From Tuberibacillus calidus DSM 17572 (GTDB taxonomy: Bacteria; Bacillota; Bacilli; Bacillales; Sporolactobacillaceae), in contig NZ_AUMM01000030.1 in the NCBI RefSeq assembly GCF_000430685.1, positions 1 through 49,017 on the forward strand: a stretch of DNA of 49,017 nt, in the 5' to 3' direction. The translations under genes were made by a program, and so were the position numbers. Numbering within the stretch: position 1 is the stretch's first letter; every line of letters begins with the position of its first letter. This document shows, piece by piece, positions 26,837 through 35,397 of this stretch. Below the pieces are notes generated by a model. That model had not been told where the DNA came from, did no database searches, and saw nothing but the letters and a program-made list of their open reading frames with translations.

Positions 26837-26872
26837 TAAACCTCACCAACCGTTTTGTATTCAATCCTATGC

Positions 26873-26884
26873 ATTGTATACAAA
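26873..26884 (-). promoter_or_regulatory. Putative GntR/FCD operator
   Basis: TTGTATACAA is a perfect 10-bp palindrome about 40 bases upstream of the regulator start, a sequence of the kind bound by FadR-subfamily GntR proteins. A related TTGTATTCAA lies about 20 bases closer to the gene (26855-26864). Autoregulation is likely. Binding is inferred, not shown. Confidence 0.5.
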
Positions 26885-26949
26885 ATTTATTAACCCTTTT
26901 TTAAATATTCAAAAACTAAAAAGATATTGCTGAATAAAAGCTTGGGTCT

Positions 26950-27055
26950 GTCATGTCTTTAAGGAGTAGGCAGAGCATTCGTTGTCCTTATGCTGAAAAA
27001 GCTAGTGCAAGCCTTTATGGTGAAGACAGTGCCGTAGTTGCCCTTTTGCATGCCT
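26950..27055 (+). repeat. Dispersed hairpin repeat, two degenerate units
   Basis: GTCTTTAAGGAGTAGGCAGAG, then GTTGTCCTTATGCTG, and a second unit TGCAAGCCTTTATGGTGAAG, then GTAGTTGCCCTT, match the units near 38.7 kb in the same order, about 56 bases apart. The rest of 26885-27157 shows no gene. Confidence 0.6.
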
Positions 27056-27157
27056 CATAAATGTTATATTTACTTACCAATACAAGCCTTTTAGATGGTG
27101 GAGGTGCTTTTGTCGCATCTAAGCGGACTTGAAAAATTTTAATCTTTTTTCTCGATA

Positions 27158-27182
27158 CAAAAAAACACCTTGGACAGGGTGG
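27158..27182 (-). terminator. Possible terminator downstream of the EcsC-like gene
   Basis: A short CACC / GGTG stem, with a T8 tract on the minus strand. The stem is short, so this is a weak call. Confidence 0.4.
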
Positions 27183-27308
27183 ATTTACGTTCGCTTAGTG
27201 TTAAACTTTCTGCGGCTGAATGGTGGAAATTTAATTTTGGAAACTTGGAAAGCTATTGATATATAAGAGTGGGAAACGTCGTCATTTGGGCGGTACAGTG
27301 GGAGAAAA

Positions 27309-27809
27309 TCAAATCTTTCCATAGTCATCGTCCACGGGGGTGTTCGATTCCTCGATGAGGCGGCGGCAAATGTGATAACAATCATTGACATGTGCGCGCC
27401 CTATATACCTCATAGCCATGAAACTCAAGGTAGCCGAAGCGGCAGATCCGACGATCGGAATGATTTTGGTCATTTGTCTTGCTGCAAGCCGTCTGCCGAC
27501 TTTTTTCAATAAAAAGGCGACGGTTTCCTTTCTGATGATTTTTCCCACAATCCGGCTGCCGACGGATGTCGCCAGAACGACAATTTTGGCCCGCAATTCC
27601 GGATTTAACTTTGCGAGTTGTTCAGCAGACAAACCGAATCGGCGGTTGATTTCCGAAAGCAGTTTCATCATCATGGCGACATCCATGCCAACATCCACTC
27701 CTGGTAGAGGTAGAGCGCCCGCAAATGCCGAGAGCGCTGCCCTTCTTTTAACCATTGCCATACATTGTTGCCTGATCTCTTCTAGTTCTTCCATCGTGCG
27801 CGGAATCAT
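27309..27809 (-). CDS. EcsC/DUF697-like protein
   Basis: A protein of about 166 aa (189 if the upstream TTG at 27878 is used). It contains a PLPGVDVGMDVAMMMKLLSEI segment and a Gly/Ala-rich IIPIVGSAASATLSFMAMRYIG hydrophobic stretch, similar to the layout of EcsC- or DUF697-type proteins. These are membrane-associated and of poorly known function. The ATG at 27809 has only a distant SD (AAGGGG, 12 bases away), while the TTG has none, so the start is uncertain. It is transcribed away from the EamA gene. I am not sure of the exact family. Confidence 0.55.
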   Translation of the reverse strand: MIPRTMEELEEIRQQCMAMVKRRAALSAFAGALPLPGVDVGMDVAMMMKLLSEINRRFGLSAEQLAKLNPELRAKIVVLATSVGSRIVGKIIRKETVAFLLKKVGRRLAARQMTKIIPIVGSAASATLSFMAMRYIGRAHVNDCYHICRRLIEESNTPVDDDYGKI

Positions 27810-27864
27810 TGGCCGGACAATCCCCTTTACTTTTTTCTTATCATTCCCGGAAAATGAAAAAACA

Positions 27865-27895
27865 TTGTCAAATACCAAAAGACACGTTGTATAAT
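27865..27895 (+). promoter_or_regulatory. Candidate sigma-A promoter of the EamA transporter
   Basis: TTGTCA at 27865-27870 and TATAAT at 27890-27895 with a 19-base spacer, about 27 bases before the EamA start. The -10 is perfect; the spacer is longer than ideal. Confidence 0.45.
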
Positions 27896-27921
27896 TGGAG
27901 TAACATTTTCAATAGCATGGG

Positions 27922-28815
27922 ATGGGGCAGATGAAAACGTATTTACTGGTTGCCGTTACATTGTTGTTTTGGTCTTCATCATTTGCCGGTTTAAGGCAGG
28001 GCATTGATTTTTACGGGGCGGGACATTTTGTGTTGCTCCGTTTCTTGACGGCTTCCGCTGTTTTTCTGATTTTTGCTTGTTTTAAACGCATTCACCTTCC
28101 GAAAAAGGAAGATGTTTGGAAACTGGCAGGGCTTGGTTGGCTTGGCATTACAACCTATCACATTGGACTTACGTTTGGAGAAAAAGTGGTGCCTGCCGGC
28201 GCTTCCGCTCTTATTGTTGCGGCCGTGCCGGCTTTTACGGCATTTCTTTCCTATTTTTTATTTAAGGAAAAGTTAAATGCCTTTGGCTGGAGCGGGATTT
28301 TCATCGGTTTCATCGGCGTGGCCATCATCAGTGTGGGAAACGAAAATGGGTTGGCTTTTACCGGCCACGCCGTCTTAATCCTCATCGCGGCCATCGCCAC
28401 GACTTTTTTCTTTATCTACCAAAAGCCTTTTTTTACTCGATATAATGCGATTGAATTGACGGCGTATTTTACATGGTTCGGCACGATCCCGATGCTCGTC
28501 TTTCTCCCCGGGTTTTTTGAAACGGTCAGTACGGCGCCTGTTTCAATCACTTTATCGGGAATATATCTCGGCGTTTTACCATCGGCGATCGCTTACATCA
28601 CCTGGTCTGTCGCTTTATCCCATGCCCCAGCGAGCTTGATCACGAGCACATTGTATATTGAACCGTTTATCGCGATCATTATTGCCTGGTTCTGGATCGG
28701 TGAAGCACCTACACTCCTTGTGTGGATGGGCGGGTTCTTGACGATTATCGGTGTCATCATGGTGAATGCCTACGGAAAAGTTAAACCAGCCGTCACTGAG
28801 CGAAAAGCTGGTTAA
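27922..28815 (+). CDS. EamA/DMT-family transporter
   Basis: A 297-aa membrane protein with ten predicted helices in two EamA repeats, each about 140 residues. The first has LFWSSSFAGLRQGIDFYG and ends with LIVAAVPAFTAFLSYFLFKEKL; the second has SAIAYITWSVALSHAPASLITSTLYIEPFIAIIIAWFWIGE. Family members export metabolites, amino acids or drugs; the substrate is unknown. An alternative start is the ATG at 27931, which has an ATGGGG site three bases upstream. It seems to be a single gene, with a sigma-A-like promoter in front. Confidence 0.85.
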   Translation: MGQMKTYLLVAVTLLFWSSSFAGLRQGIDFYGAGHFVLLRFLTASAVFLIFACFKRIHLPKKEDVWKLAGLGWLGITTYHIGLTFGEKVVPAGASALIVAAVPAFTAFLSYFLFKEKLNAFGWSGIFIGFIGVAIISVGNENGLAFTGHAVLILIAAIATTFFFIYQKPFFTRYNAIELTAYFTWFGTIPMLVFLPGFFETVSTAPVSITLSGIYLGVLPSAIAYITWSVALSHAPASLITSTLYIEPFIAIIIAWFWIGEAPTLLVWMGGFLTIIGVIMVNAYGKVKPAVTERKAG

Positions 28816-28974
28816 TATAGCAGCAAAGAGGCAGTCGCAAAAATCTGGGGTCAGACCCCACTAAAGAAAACTTCGCTTTGCTAAGAAAAACCGGGCATAA
28901 GCACGTCGTCATTGATTAGTGATATATTGCTGGTCGTGCCAATTTAAAGGCCATTAAGACCCATTTCTCACTTC
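28816..28974. other. Short gap after the EamA gene
   Basis: Contains a perfect small palindrome, TGGGGTCAGACCCCA at 28846-28860, without a T tract, followed by AT-rich sequence. No gene seen. Confidence 0.4.
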
Positions 28975-29645
28975 AAAGTGGTCAATAGATTGAAGATATT
29001 GGGAAATCAACTTTTGATAAGGTCTTGTTTTTCCAATAATTTAAAACTAAAAACCATTTCAAAAAAATTCTCGGCCCAAAATGGCCGATACAATTGCGCT
29101 AAACGCCATTTTGGTTCGCTTCCTACTCCAAAATGGCTTTTTGAATACAGGTTTTGGAAAAACAACCTCTAAATCAGCCTCGTTTTTCCAGCAAATTCAA
29201 GCCAAATACCATTTCAAAAAATTTCTCGGCCCAAAATGGCCGATACAATTGCGCTAAACGCCATTTTGGTTCGCTTCCTACTCCAAAATGGCTTTTTGAA
29301 TACAGGTTTTGGAAAAACAACCTCTAAATCAGCCTCGTTTTTCCAGCAAATTCAAGCCAAATACCATTTCAAAAAATTTCTCGGCCCAAAATGGCCGATA
29401 GAACCTCTCTAAAGACCATTCTGAGTCCCCTGCCCTCTCAAAATGGCTTTTTGGATTCAGATATAGGAAAAATAACCCTCGATTCGACCCTGTTTTTCCA
29501 ATAAATTCAAGATAAATGCCATTTCAAAAAAATTTTCCGCCCAAAATTGTCAATAGAACCGCGTTAAAGGCCATTTTGGAGCGCTTCCTACTCCAAAATG
29601 GCCTTTTGAATACAGATATTGGCAAAATCACCTCAACCCCCTTAA
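28975..29645. repeat. Tandem array of 155-bp units, four copies plus a partial one
   Basis: The unit begins CCATTTCAAAAAA at 29054, 29209, 29364 and 29519, exactly 155 bases apart. A partial copy precedes it (28975-29053). Copies 1 and 2 are nearly identical; 3 and 4 have diverged. Each unit holds two hairpins: TCGGCCCAAAATGGCCGA (29071-29088 in copy 1) and CCATTTTGG / CCAAAATGG (29106-29136). Open frames across it are artefacts. No gene is seen between the array and the WYL gene. Confidence 0.85.
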
Positions 29646-29744
29646 AGATTACCCTTTTTTCTTTTGATTACATTTTCCATCGATAAGTGAGAGAGGGGAA
29701 AGAACCCCGCATATAAGACACGAGCGAAGCGAACCCTAGTCGGC

Positions 29745-30728
29745 TTAAATATTGTACTGTTCCCACATTTTTCGACTCTCTTCTTTTAAACGGTCTTTCA
29801 GGTGGTCCGGGGAAATGACTTTCACTTTGCTGCCCCAAGTTAAAATCCAGTTGACCAAACCTTCGCTTATGGAAGCCATTGTCGTTAACAAAAAGGCATC
29901 CTCGCTGGCTTTACGGATATCAGCATCTAAACCGAAGCGGTCGATCATGACGTTGATCAATTCATTTTTTACTTGTAGGCGTATGAGCTCTTCGTCGCCC
30001 GTAAACATATGAAAAGACCGATTCACATATTCCGGAATATTTAAGGCCTGCGGTCTGTATTTTTCATCCTTCACCTGAACATGGCGCATCCGGTCCACGC
30101 GGTAATGCCTGATGTCATCTGCTTGTTCATAGTAACCGATGAGATAATAATAATCACTGTTCCAAATGAGCGCATAGGGATGAACGGTATACCACGCGCC
30201 ATCATGGCTCAAAATAAATTTTTTCTCAATATTATATCGGCCGTACTGAAAAACAATCTTTTTGCGTTCAGCGATCGCTGTTTGAATGTGGTCGATGCCG
30301 TAGCGGACGGAAGCATTTTTCGCTTTAATCATTCCGTCCAGGTAGACATTTTTCCGCAACTTTTTGGCGGTGTTCCGGCTTTTTAGCTTTAAAATTTTCT
30401 CGACCAAAATGCTTGTCTCTTCTAATGTCAAAAAGCGCGCTGAACTGACGGCATCCAAAAGAAGTTTGACTTCATGCAATTCAAAGAGCCCTTCATGCCG
30501 GTAATACTTCTTGCCGCGCTCGCCGATATTCTCATCGATGTCAATGCCGGCGCGATTGAGGGCGTCAATATCCTCTTTTAAAATCGCATTTTTAATGTTC
30601 AGATCTTCCCCGTAAGCTTGCTTGAGCCGCTCTTTTATATCATAGATTGAAAGCTCATTTTCCTCATCCGTTTCATTTTGCAAGATTTGTAGCACTGTTA
30701 ATAATCTTTGCCGATTATCCAATTCCAT
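29745..30728 (-). CDS. WYL-domain transcriptional regulator (YafY-like)
   Basis: A 327-aa regulator with an N-terminal winged helix (MELDNRQRLLTVLQILQNE, then DLNIKNAILKEDIDALNRAG, residues ~1-75), a helical linker, a WYL domain (~135-215; VFQYGRYNIEKKF, YTVHPYALIWNSDYYYLIGY) and a C-terminal WCX extension. WYL proteins sense nucleic acids or other ligands and control DNA repair, defence or metabolic genes. I chose ATG 30728 for its GGAGG site rather than the ATG 7 codons upstream. It stands alone; the neighbouring tandem array is downstream and the RocB-like gene is upstream. Confidence 0.85.
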   Translation of the reverse strand: MELDNRQRLLTVLQILQNETDEENELSIYDIKERLKQAYGEDLNIKNAILKEDIDALNRAGIDIDENIGERGKKYYRHEGLFELHEVKLLLDAVSSARFLTLEETSILVEKILKLKSRNTAKKLRKNVYLDGMIKAKNASVRYGIDHIQTAIAERKKIVFQYGRYNIEKKFILSHDGAWYTVHPYALIWNSDYYYLIGYYEQADDIRHYRVDRMRHVQVKDEKYRPQALNIPEYVNRSFHMFTGDEELIRLQVKNELINVMIDRFGLDADIRKASEDAFLLTTMASISEGLVNWILTWGSKVKVISPDHLKDRLKEESRKMWEQYNI

Positions 30729-30804
30729 CCACCTCCGTTTTCCTTCCATTATAACAATACGCCTTGCTTAGCCCAGATTCCTTTTTTACTAATATAATGA
30801 AAAC

Positions 30805-30930
30805 ATGGCTCTGCTCGGCTTTTAAGCGAGGCGGAGACTTAGTCCCCCTCATGCAGGCCAGGTTTAAAAGCCCTTGCAAGTTATTAAGCGAAAGAGGAGC
30901 CGTAACGGCTATTATGCTGGATTGAAAAAT
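30805..30930 (+). repeat. Dispersed hairpin repeat, two degenerate units
   Basis: GGCTCTGCTCGGCTTTTAAG, then CGAGGCGGAGACTTAG, and about 65 bases later a weaker second unit (TTGCAAGTTATTAAGCGAAA, then ATTATGCTGGATTGAAAAA) follow the same order as the 38.7-kb copies. No gene is visible in the remaining gap up to the terminator at 31056. Confidence 0.55.
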
Positions 30931-31055
30931 AATATTCTTTTTTACCAACTCAAAGTTTGGTTAAGATGTTACCCTTATGCCGGGCGAAATGGTAGGTTTT
31001 CAAAACAGAATCAAATAGCCCTTCTCTGTTCCCGATTTTCAGAACAACAGGAAAA

Positions 31056-31085
31056 CCCCGAATGGAGCCAGGGGGCTCATCGGGG
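31056..31085 (-). terminator. Terminator of the RocB-like gene
   Basis: CCCCGA / TCGGGG outer stem and GAGCC / GGCTC inner stem. On the minus strand it is followed by TTTTCC. It lies about 13 bases after the stop. Confidence 0.75.
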
Positions 31086-31097
31086 AAGGCGTACGAA

Positions 31098-32747
31098 CTA
31101 ATGTAATATTCGGCCGATCACTTCATTAATCAAATTCGGGACAATCTCCATCGAATAGCGAATCTCTACTCGTTCGTATTGGCGGTGAGCATCGAAGCCG
31201 TAGGGGCCGATGTTAATAACGGGCACGTTCAGCGCACGGATTTGGTCGTAATGAACGATATGTTTCGTTCCCCAGGCCGGATGGTTGTTGACAACCGTTT
31301 GGATCGCGTCCTCATCATCATTTAATGTGACAAAACTCATGTCCGAGATAAATGGAAAAAAGTGTTTGACTTTAATCGGATGTTCATACTGGGGCTGTAT
31401 CGTGTTCACAGCCTCATCTAATGCTGCTAAAAGCCGTGCTTCCTTTTCATCTTTTCCCGAAACGTCGACCGGTGGAGAATAGATGGAGGAAAAAAACAGA
31501 ATCATCGCAGGGCTTTTGTCCGGGATCCACTTCCACGCTTCCTCGACGACTCGGATGTTAAACATGCGCAAATCAAGGGCTGGGTCCGACAGCAATTCCT
31601 TTTTGAACGCCGCCATGTGTTGTTCGAATTTGCGGCCATGAACGGCGTGAATTTCCGCAACCATTTCCTCGAATGTTAAAACTCTCGGTGCCCAAAGTTG
31701 CCCCCGAGGGGTTAATCCGGTTTTTGCATAAAAGGCTTCGCGTTTTCTTTTATATTCTGCCAATGCCTCGCGAAAGGCGATTTCCGCTTGTTTTTTTAAT
31801 CGGTTTAATACATCCTGAGGTGACAGGGAATGCGTGAAAAAGTTGAAATACGCGACAGCAGCATGTGCCGTTTGGACATCATAGGACGGTTTCAGATCGG
31901 TTTGCTTTAATGACACCGGGGGGAGTGTCCACTCGCCGTGGGCTTCATCACAAAGGTCCGTATTATAATTGATTTGTTTTGTTAAGAAACTGATCAAATA
32001 GTTCGGGTCGATGCCTTCAAAGGCCGCACCGACATGGGTTTGCGTTCCCGTGACAAAAAATGTCGGCAGAAGTTTCCCCACGCTTCCCGTATAAATATAG
32101 CGATGCGGGTCGCCTTCATAAAGGGGAGCGACAAAATCAGCATTGATGGCCGCAACATAGTCAAACCCGTGGTCTTTTTTTAATTCATTTAATAGCTCGA
32201 CCGCCGACAAGATACCGTGAGAGCTGTCTTCTTCATCGCATTCGGCAACAAAAACGAGATTCCCCGCGAGTTCCTCAGGGTGCTCGGAATAATATTTTAA
32301 TAGGTAAAGATGCGCCGCCAGACCGCTTTTCATATCTAAAGCCCCGCGGCCGAATAAAAAGTCGCCGGAAGATAGTTGGGCTTTTATGTCTTCAGCAAGT
32401 GGTTCCTTTTGCAATGCAGCCATCAGCGCCTCAGGCTGGCAGGCTTTCGCGCGCAATTGGCCGAAATCCTCAATGTCAACGGTATCCACATGCCCCATTA
32501 AAATGACCGTTTGTTCGCTCGGACATTTTGTTCCTTTGACAAAGGCCACGACGTTATAGCGCTCGATATCATCCAAGATGGTCGGCTGCTTGATGATATA
32601 GTCCGGATGATCCATAAAATATGGGAATGAGGCTAGTAGAGTATAAATGACTTGGCTAATTTCCCGCTCACCATCAGTATTGACGACACTCGGAATTTCC
32701 ACAAGCTGCTTCGTAAAAAATAACACATCTTCCCGGCAAGGCATCAT
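31098..32747 (-). CDS. rocB: M20-family metallopeptidase (RocB-like)
   Basis: A protein of about 549 aa matching RocB, the M20/M28-type zinc peptidase of Bacillus arginine and ornithine use. Metal-site motifs are MGHVDTVD, RGALDMKSGLAAHL and FVAECDEEDSSHG. The ~200-residue lid after the second motif (TGSVGKLLPTFFVTGTQTHVGAAFEGIDPN) and a C-terminal FDAHRQYERVEIRYS His complete the fold. Its length fits the RocB group, which is longer than most M20 enzymes. I use the ATG at 32747 (SD AAGGAG, 11-base spacer); a GTG four codons earlier touches the SD. No other roc genes are nearby, so a role in arginine breakdown is inferred from similarity alone. Confidence 0.75.
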   Translation of the reverse strand: MMPCREDVLFFTKQLVEIPSVVNTDGEREISQVIYTLLASFPYFMDHPDYIIKQPTILDDIERYNVVAFVKGTKCPSEQTVILMGHVDTVDIEDFGQLRAKACQPEALMAALQKEPLAEDIKAQLSSGDFLFGRGALDMKSGLAAHLYLLKYYSEHPEELAGNLVFVAECDEEDSSHGILSAVELLNELKKDHGFDYVAAINADFVAPLYEGDPHRYIYTGSVGKLLPTFFVTGTQTHVGAAFEGIDPNYLISFLTKQINYNTDLCDEAHGEWTLPPVSLKQTDLKPSYDVQTAHAAVAYFNFFTHSLSPQDVLNRLKKQAEIAFREALAEYKRKREAFYAKTGLTPRGQLWAPRVLTFEEMVAEIHAVHGRKFEQHMAAFKKELLSDPALDLRMFNIRVVEEAWKWIPDKSPAMILFFSSIYSPPVDVSGKDEKEARLLAALDEAVNTIQPQYEHPIKVKHFFPFISDMSFVTLNDDEDAIQTVVNNHPAWGTKHIVHYDQIRALNVPVINIGPYGFDAHRQYERVEIRYSMEIVPNLINEVIGRILH

Positions 32748-32832
32748 GGACTCACGCACTCCTTATATCGGTCTTTTCCCCCATCATAACATACCGCAAC
32801 AGGCTCCCACTACTTGAGTGTTGCCGCTGAAC

Positions 32833-33639
32833 TTAAATGATTAAATCTTTTTTTCGAAAAACGAGAATGCCGATTATATAAAGCAAGATGCCGCTTACCA
32901 AAAGGCCGACTGCTTTTAATGGGAGCGATTCCGTCCCAAGGGCAATCGCTTGAGCATCAAAAAGGGAAAAGATTGAAAAATGCCGCAACGCTTCCATTTT
33001 GTCACTCATTTTACCGATGAGATCCAAAATATAAAACAGTAACGTCAACAAGGCCGACATGCTGAGCGCCCGTTTTTCATCATTAAAAAGGCAGGAAAAC
33101 AAAAAGGAATAGCCGCTGACGACGAAAAACAGTAACAACCCCATCACATTGAGCCAAATAAAAGGTTTGGTTTTCAGCGACACGTCGTTGACTAACCATT
33201 CGACTCCGGTCAGACCGCCGATAATAGTCATCAAAACAATGAGGAGGAGTCCCGTCAGAATCACCATGGCTTGTGTGAAAGCGACTTGGGTTCTTGACGT
33301 TGGCGAAGCGAGCAAAAACGCCATCGCTCCGCGGTCTACGAGTCGCACGATTAATTGTGTCGCCATCATGATGCAATAGATTGAGAGAATAATGAGGAAC
33401 AACAACCCGTAAAATTCCCCAGCCATAAAGCCGTTCAAATCTTGAAAACCGTGGGAATAACCGAATGCTTTAAGCAAGCTTTCTGGCATTTTCTGAATGA
33501 TTTCATTAAAACCTTTAGCCCCGGCGATGGATGGGTAAATCCAAATGATTAACCAAATATAGAGCGCGCTTCCTAAGGCATAACTACTGAGTGTTCGGCC
33601 ATTTGTCTTGAGCATAGTCAAATAAAGTTTACCGTTCAC
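32833..33639 (-). CDS. ABC-2-type transporter permease
   Basis: A 268-aa membrane protein with six predicted helices in the ABC-2 permease layout (YALGSALYIWLIIWIYP first helix; GFMAGEFYGLLFLIILSIYCI; AFLLASPTSRTQVAFTQAMVI). Such permeases export drugs, lipids or lantibiotics. The GTG at 33639 is preferred (GAGG upstream) and overlaps the ATPase stop; the frame is open for 7 more codons. Because the partner ATPase gene is broken, the pair is probably not functional. Confidence 0.75.
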   Translation of the reverse strand: MNGKLYLTMLKTNGRTLSSYALGSALYIWLIIWIYPSIAGAKGFNEIIQKMPESLLKAFGYSHGFQDLNGFMAGEFYGLLFLIILSIYCIMMATQLIVRLVDRGAMAFLLASPTSRTQVAFTQAMVILTGLLLIVLMTIIGGLTGVEWLVNDVSLKTKPFIWLNVMGLLLFFVVSGYSFLFSCLFNDEKRALSMSALLTLLFYILDLIGKMSDKMEALRHFSIFSLFDAQAIALGTESLPLKAVGLLVSGILLYIIGILVFRKKDLII

Positions 33640-34117
33640 CCTTAGCCACCTCGTTTCCATAATAATGCATGAAGAGTTCCTCGATGTCTTGTGTTTCGAT
33701 CGTTAAGTTTTTGACATAGCATGCAGCAAGCGCTTGAATCAAAGCGTGATCGCCACCCGTCACCGCGATGCGCAGTTGCACGCCTTTTTGGTCAATAATA
33801 TCTAAACCAGCATTTTTAAGCTTTGTCACATCTTCCAAAGACCCAAGCGTCACTTGGAAAATTTTCCGCTGTTTCGCTTGTAAGTCTTTCATCTTTTCAA
33901 CCGCAACAATCCGCCCATTTTTGATGATCGCAACACGATCACACGTGCGTTCGATTTCGTGAAAACTATGAGAACTCATGAGAATCGATTTGCCCTTTTG
34001 CTTTTCTTCAAGAATAAGATCGATAAAAAGCCGCTGCATCAATGGATCGAGGCCGGATGTAGGCTCATCTAGGATGAGGACATCGGGGTCATCCATGAAA
34101 GCGATGACCATGGCCAC
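33629..34117 (-). pseudogene. ABC transporter ATP-binding protein, C-terminal fragment
   Basis: The last ~162 residues of an ABC ATPase. Walker B (PDVLILDEPTSGLDPLMQ), D-loop and H-loop (ILMSSHSFHEIERTCDRVAI), and a C-terminal accessory domain are present. Walker A and the LSGGQ signature are missing: similarity starts abruptly at about 34115, right where a 21-bp spaced repeat array begins. It lies upstream of and overlaps its permease, as expected of an export pair. The rest of the gene was lost by insertion or deletion, so it cannot bind ATP. Confidence 0.85.
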
Positions 34118-34129
34118 CTTTAAAATGAG

Positions 34130-34199
34130 CGGTAAAACTTAAAAAGTTGGCGGTAATCAAGCGAATCCTGACGGTAAAGTCCTAAAATCCGACGGTAAA
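34130..34199 (+). repeat. Four CGGTAA sites spaced exactly 21 bp, IS21-like end array
   Basis: CGGTAA occurs at 34130, 34151, 34172 and 34193, so each is exactly two helical turns from the next, with A/T-rich stretches between. Such an array of repeated end sites is typical of IS21-family elements, though no IstA or IstB gene is present. It lies at the point where the ABC ATPase gene is cut off. The rest of 34118-34485 contains hairpins and no intact gene. Confidence 0.55.
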
Positions 34200-34227
34200 T
34201 CTAAAAATGATAGATTTTCTTACCATA

Positions 34228-34250
34228 ATAAAAAACGCCGATGGTCGGCG
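34228..34250 (-). terminator. Strong terminator hairpin next to the repeat array
   Basis: CGCCGA / TCGGCG perfect stem with a 3-base loop and a T6 tract on the minus strand. It has no intact gene in front; just upstream on the minus strand (34341-34406) is a short frame that may be the tail of a decayed gene. Confidence 0.65.
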
Positions 34251-34485
34251 GTTCACCTATTGACAACGAATCGGTAGGGAAACTATGCCGCAATAAACTG
34301 TGCGGCGCAAATTTCAAACCCGTACTGAGCTAAAAAGCCATCAGCCAATCCGCTCAAGATACGTGCGCGGATACACTTTAAATGTTTTGGTCAAGTGATC
34401 AATCGAAGTGATTCAACATGTCCTCCATCTATTAAAAAAGTTTCAACAATGGAATAGACGACCGCGGATGCCTGAAAGCTCTAAC

Positions 34486-35397
34486 TCACTTCCAAATGTT
34501 TGTAATCGGCAGAGCTGACTCGCTTTTTTCGAGCGGCGGCAACCGATAAAGCGCTTGAATCGTCCGCAAAACATTATAGTGATCAATATACTCGCTGTAT
34601 TTACCAGGTTTCACCATCGGCCCCACAAAAAGCGTCGGTATGTGATTTGCCCGGCGAAAATCATCCTCATCCCAGGTTAGGATCAAAAGACTGTTATGAT
34701 TCTGAGCCCATTGAACATATGGACCGATGTTCTTTTTCAGCCATTGATCTGCTTCGGCAATGGTGCCATCGTGGATATCGTGATCCAGATTCGGAATAAC
34801 AAAGGAAACAGTAGGCAAATTGCTAAAATCATCTTTTGGGAAGAGATGAAACGGCACATTGACTTCCTGCGGCACATTTTTAAAGTTCACCCATGGATTA
34901 TGCTTCCGGACATAGGCGCGGCTTGAGCAGCCGGTAAAACCGATTTTGGGAAGATCCTCGGAATATCCCGCAAATGTCTTCCCCGCTTTTTTTAACTGCA
35001 GCGCTAGATTATTGCTAGTGAATTGATGCGGACAGCTGTCATTTTTCACCCCTTGGGTGCTGCCGGAAAATAAGACAAGATAATTGGGCTGACTCGGATG
35101 CACCACTCCATGTGAGTTCGTCATCAATGCCCCTTTATTTGCGAGCTCATTTATGTAAGGGGCTTTCTCGTTTCCGATTATCTGTTCAAGGGAGTGATTT
35201 TCCTCAACGACAATGACAATATGATCCGGTCTGATGACACCTTTCAACTCATTTGCATTTTGTTTGTCTGTTTTTATTTTGAGCTGGGGTTCTGATCGCG
35301 GCGGTTGACGGTGGTCCAGCTTAGGAAAGATAAACCAGAGCGCGACCACCAGCACCAGAGCGAAAGCTGTCATCAAAATGTATCTTGATTTTTTCAT
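34486..35397 (-). CDS. Phosphoesterase (acid phosphatase/phospholipase C-like, alkaline phosphatase fold)
   Basis: A 303-aa exported or membrane-anchored protein with an N-terminal hydrophobic anchor (residues ~5-25). The rest matches the phosphoesterase family: IVIVVEENHSLEQIIG (~65-80), GVVHPSQPNYLVLFSGS, VSFVIPNLDHDIHDGT, ILTWDEDD and HIPTLFVGP. The Asp, Glu, His and Ser residues in these motifs form the metal and nucleophile sites seen in acid phosphatases of this group. The substrate is unknown. ATG 35397 was chosen for GGGAG with a 7-base spacer; the frame extends 9 codons upstream. It is transcribed alone. Confidence 0.8.
   Translation of the reverse strand: MKKSRYILMTAFALVLVVALWFIFPKLDHRQPPRSEPQLKIKTDKQNANELKGVIRPDHIVIVVEENHSLEQIIGNEKAPYINELANKGALMTNSHGVVHPSQPNYLVLFSGSTQGVKNDSCPHQFTSNNLALQLKKAGKTFAGYSEDLPKIGFTGCSSRAYVRKHNPWVNFKNVPQEVNVPFHLFPKDDFSNLPTVSFVIPNLDHDIHDGTIAEADQWLKKNIGPYVQWAQNHNSLLILTWDEDDFRRANHIPTLFVGPMVKPGKYSEYIDHYNVLRTIQALYRLPPLEKSESALPITNIWK

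Noticed and set aside
27185-27391. 68-aa minus-strand open frame overlapping the EcsC-like gene end
   Set aside because: Out of frame with the real gene, no SD and no similarity.
28846-28860. TGGGGTCAGACCCCA palindrome as a terminator of the EamA gene
   Set aside because: Only a 5-bp stem and no T tract; such palindromes are common in genomes and may come from mobile repeats.
28978-29172. 64-aa open frame near 29 kb
   Set aside because: It lies inside the 155-bp tandem array and is broken in the diverged copies.
28975-29645. Possible CRISPR array
   Set aside because: Units are 155 bases long without short constant repeats and unique spacers, and no cas genes are present.
34341-34406. Short minus-strand frame reading SIDHLTKTFKVYPRTYLERIG
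   Set aside because: It vaguely recalls the end of an AraC-type regulator or the start of an ABC ATPase, but only 21 codons remain and the match is not convincing.
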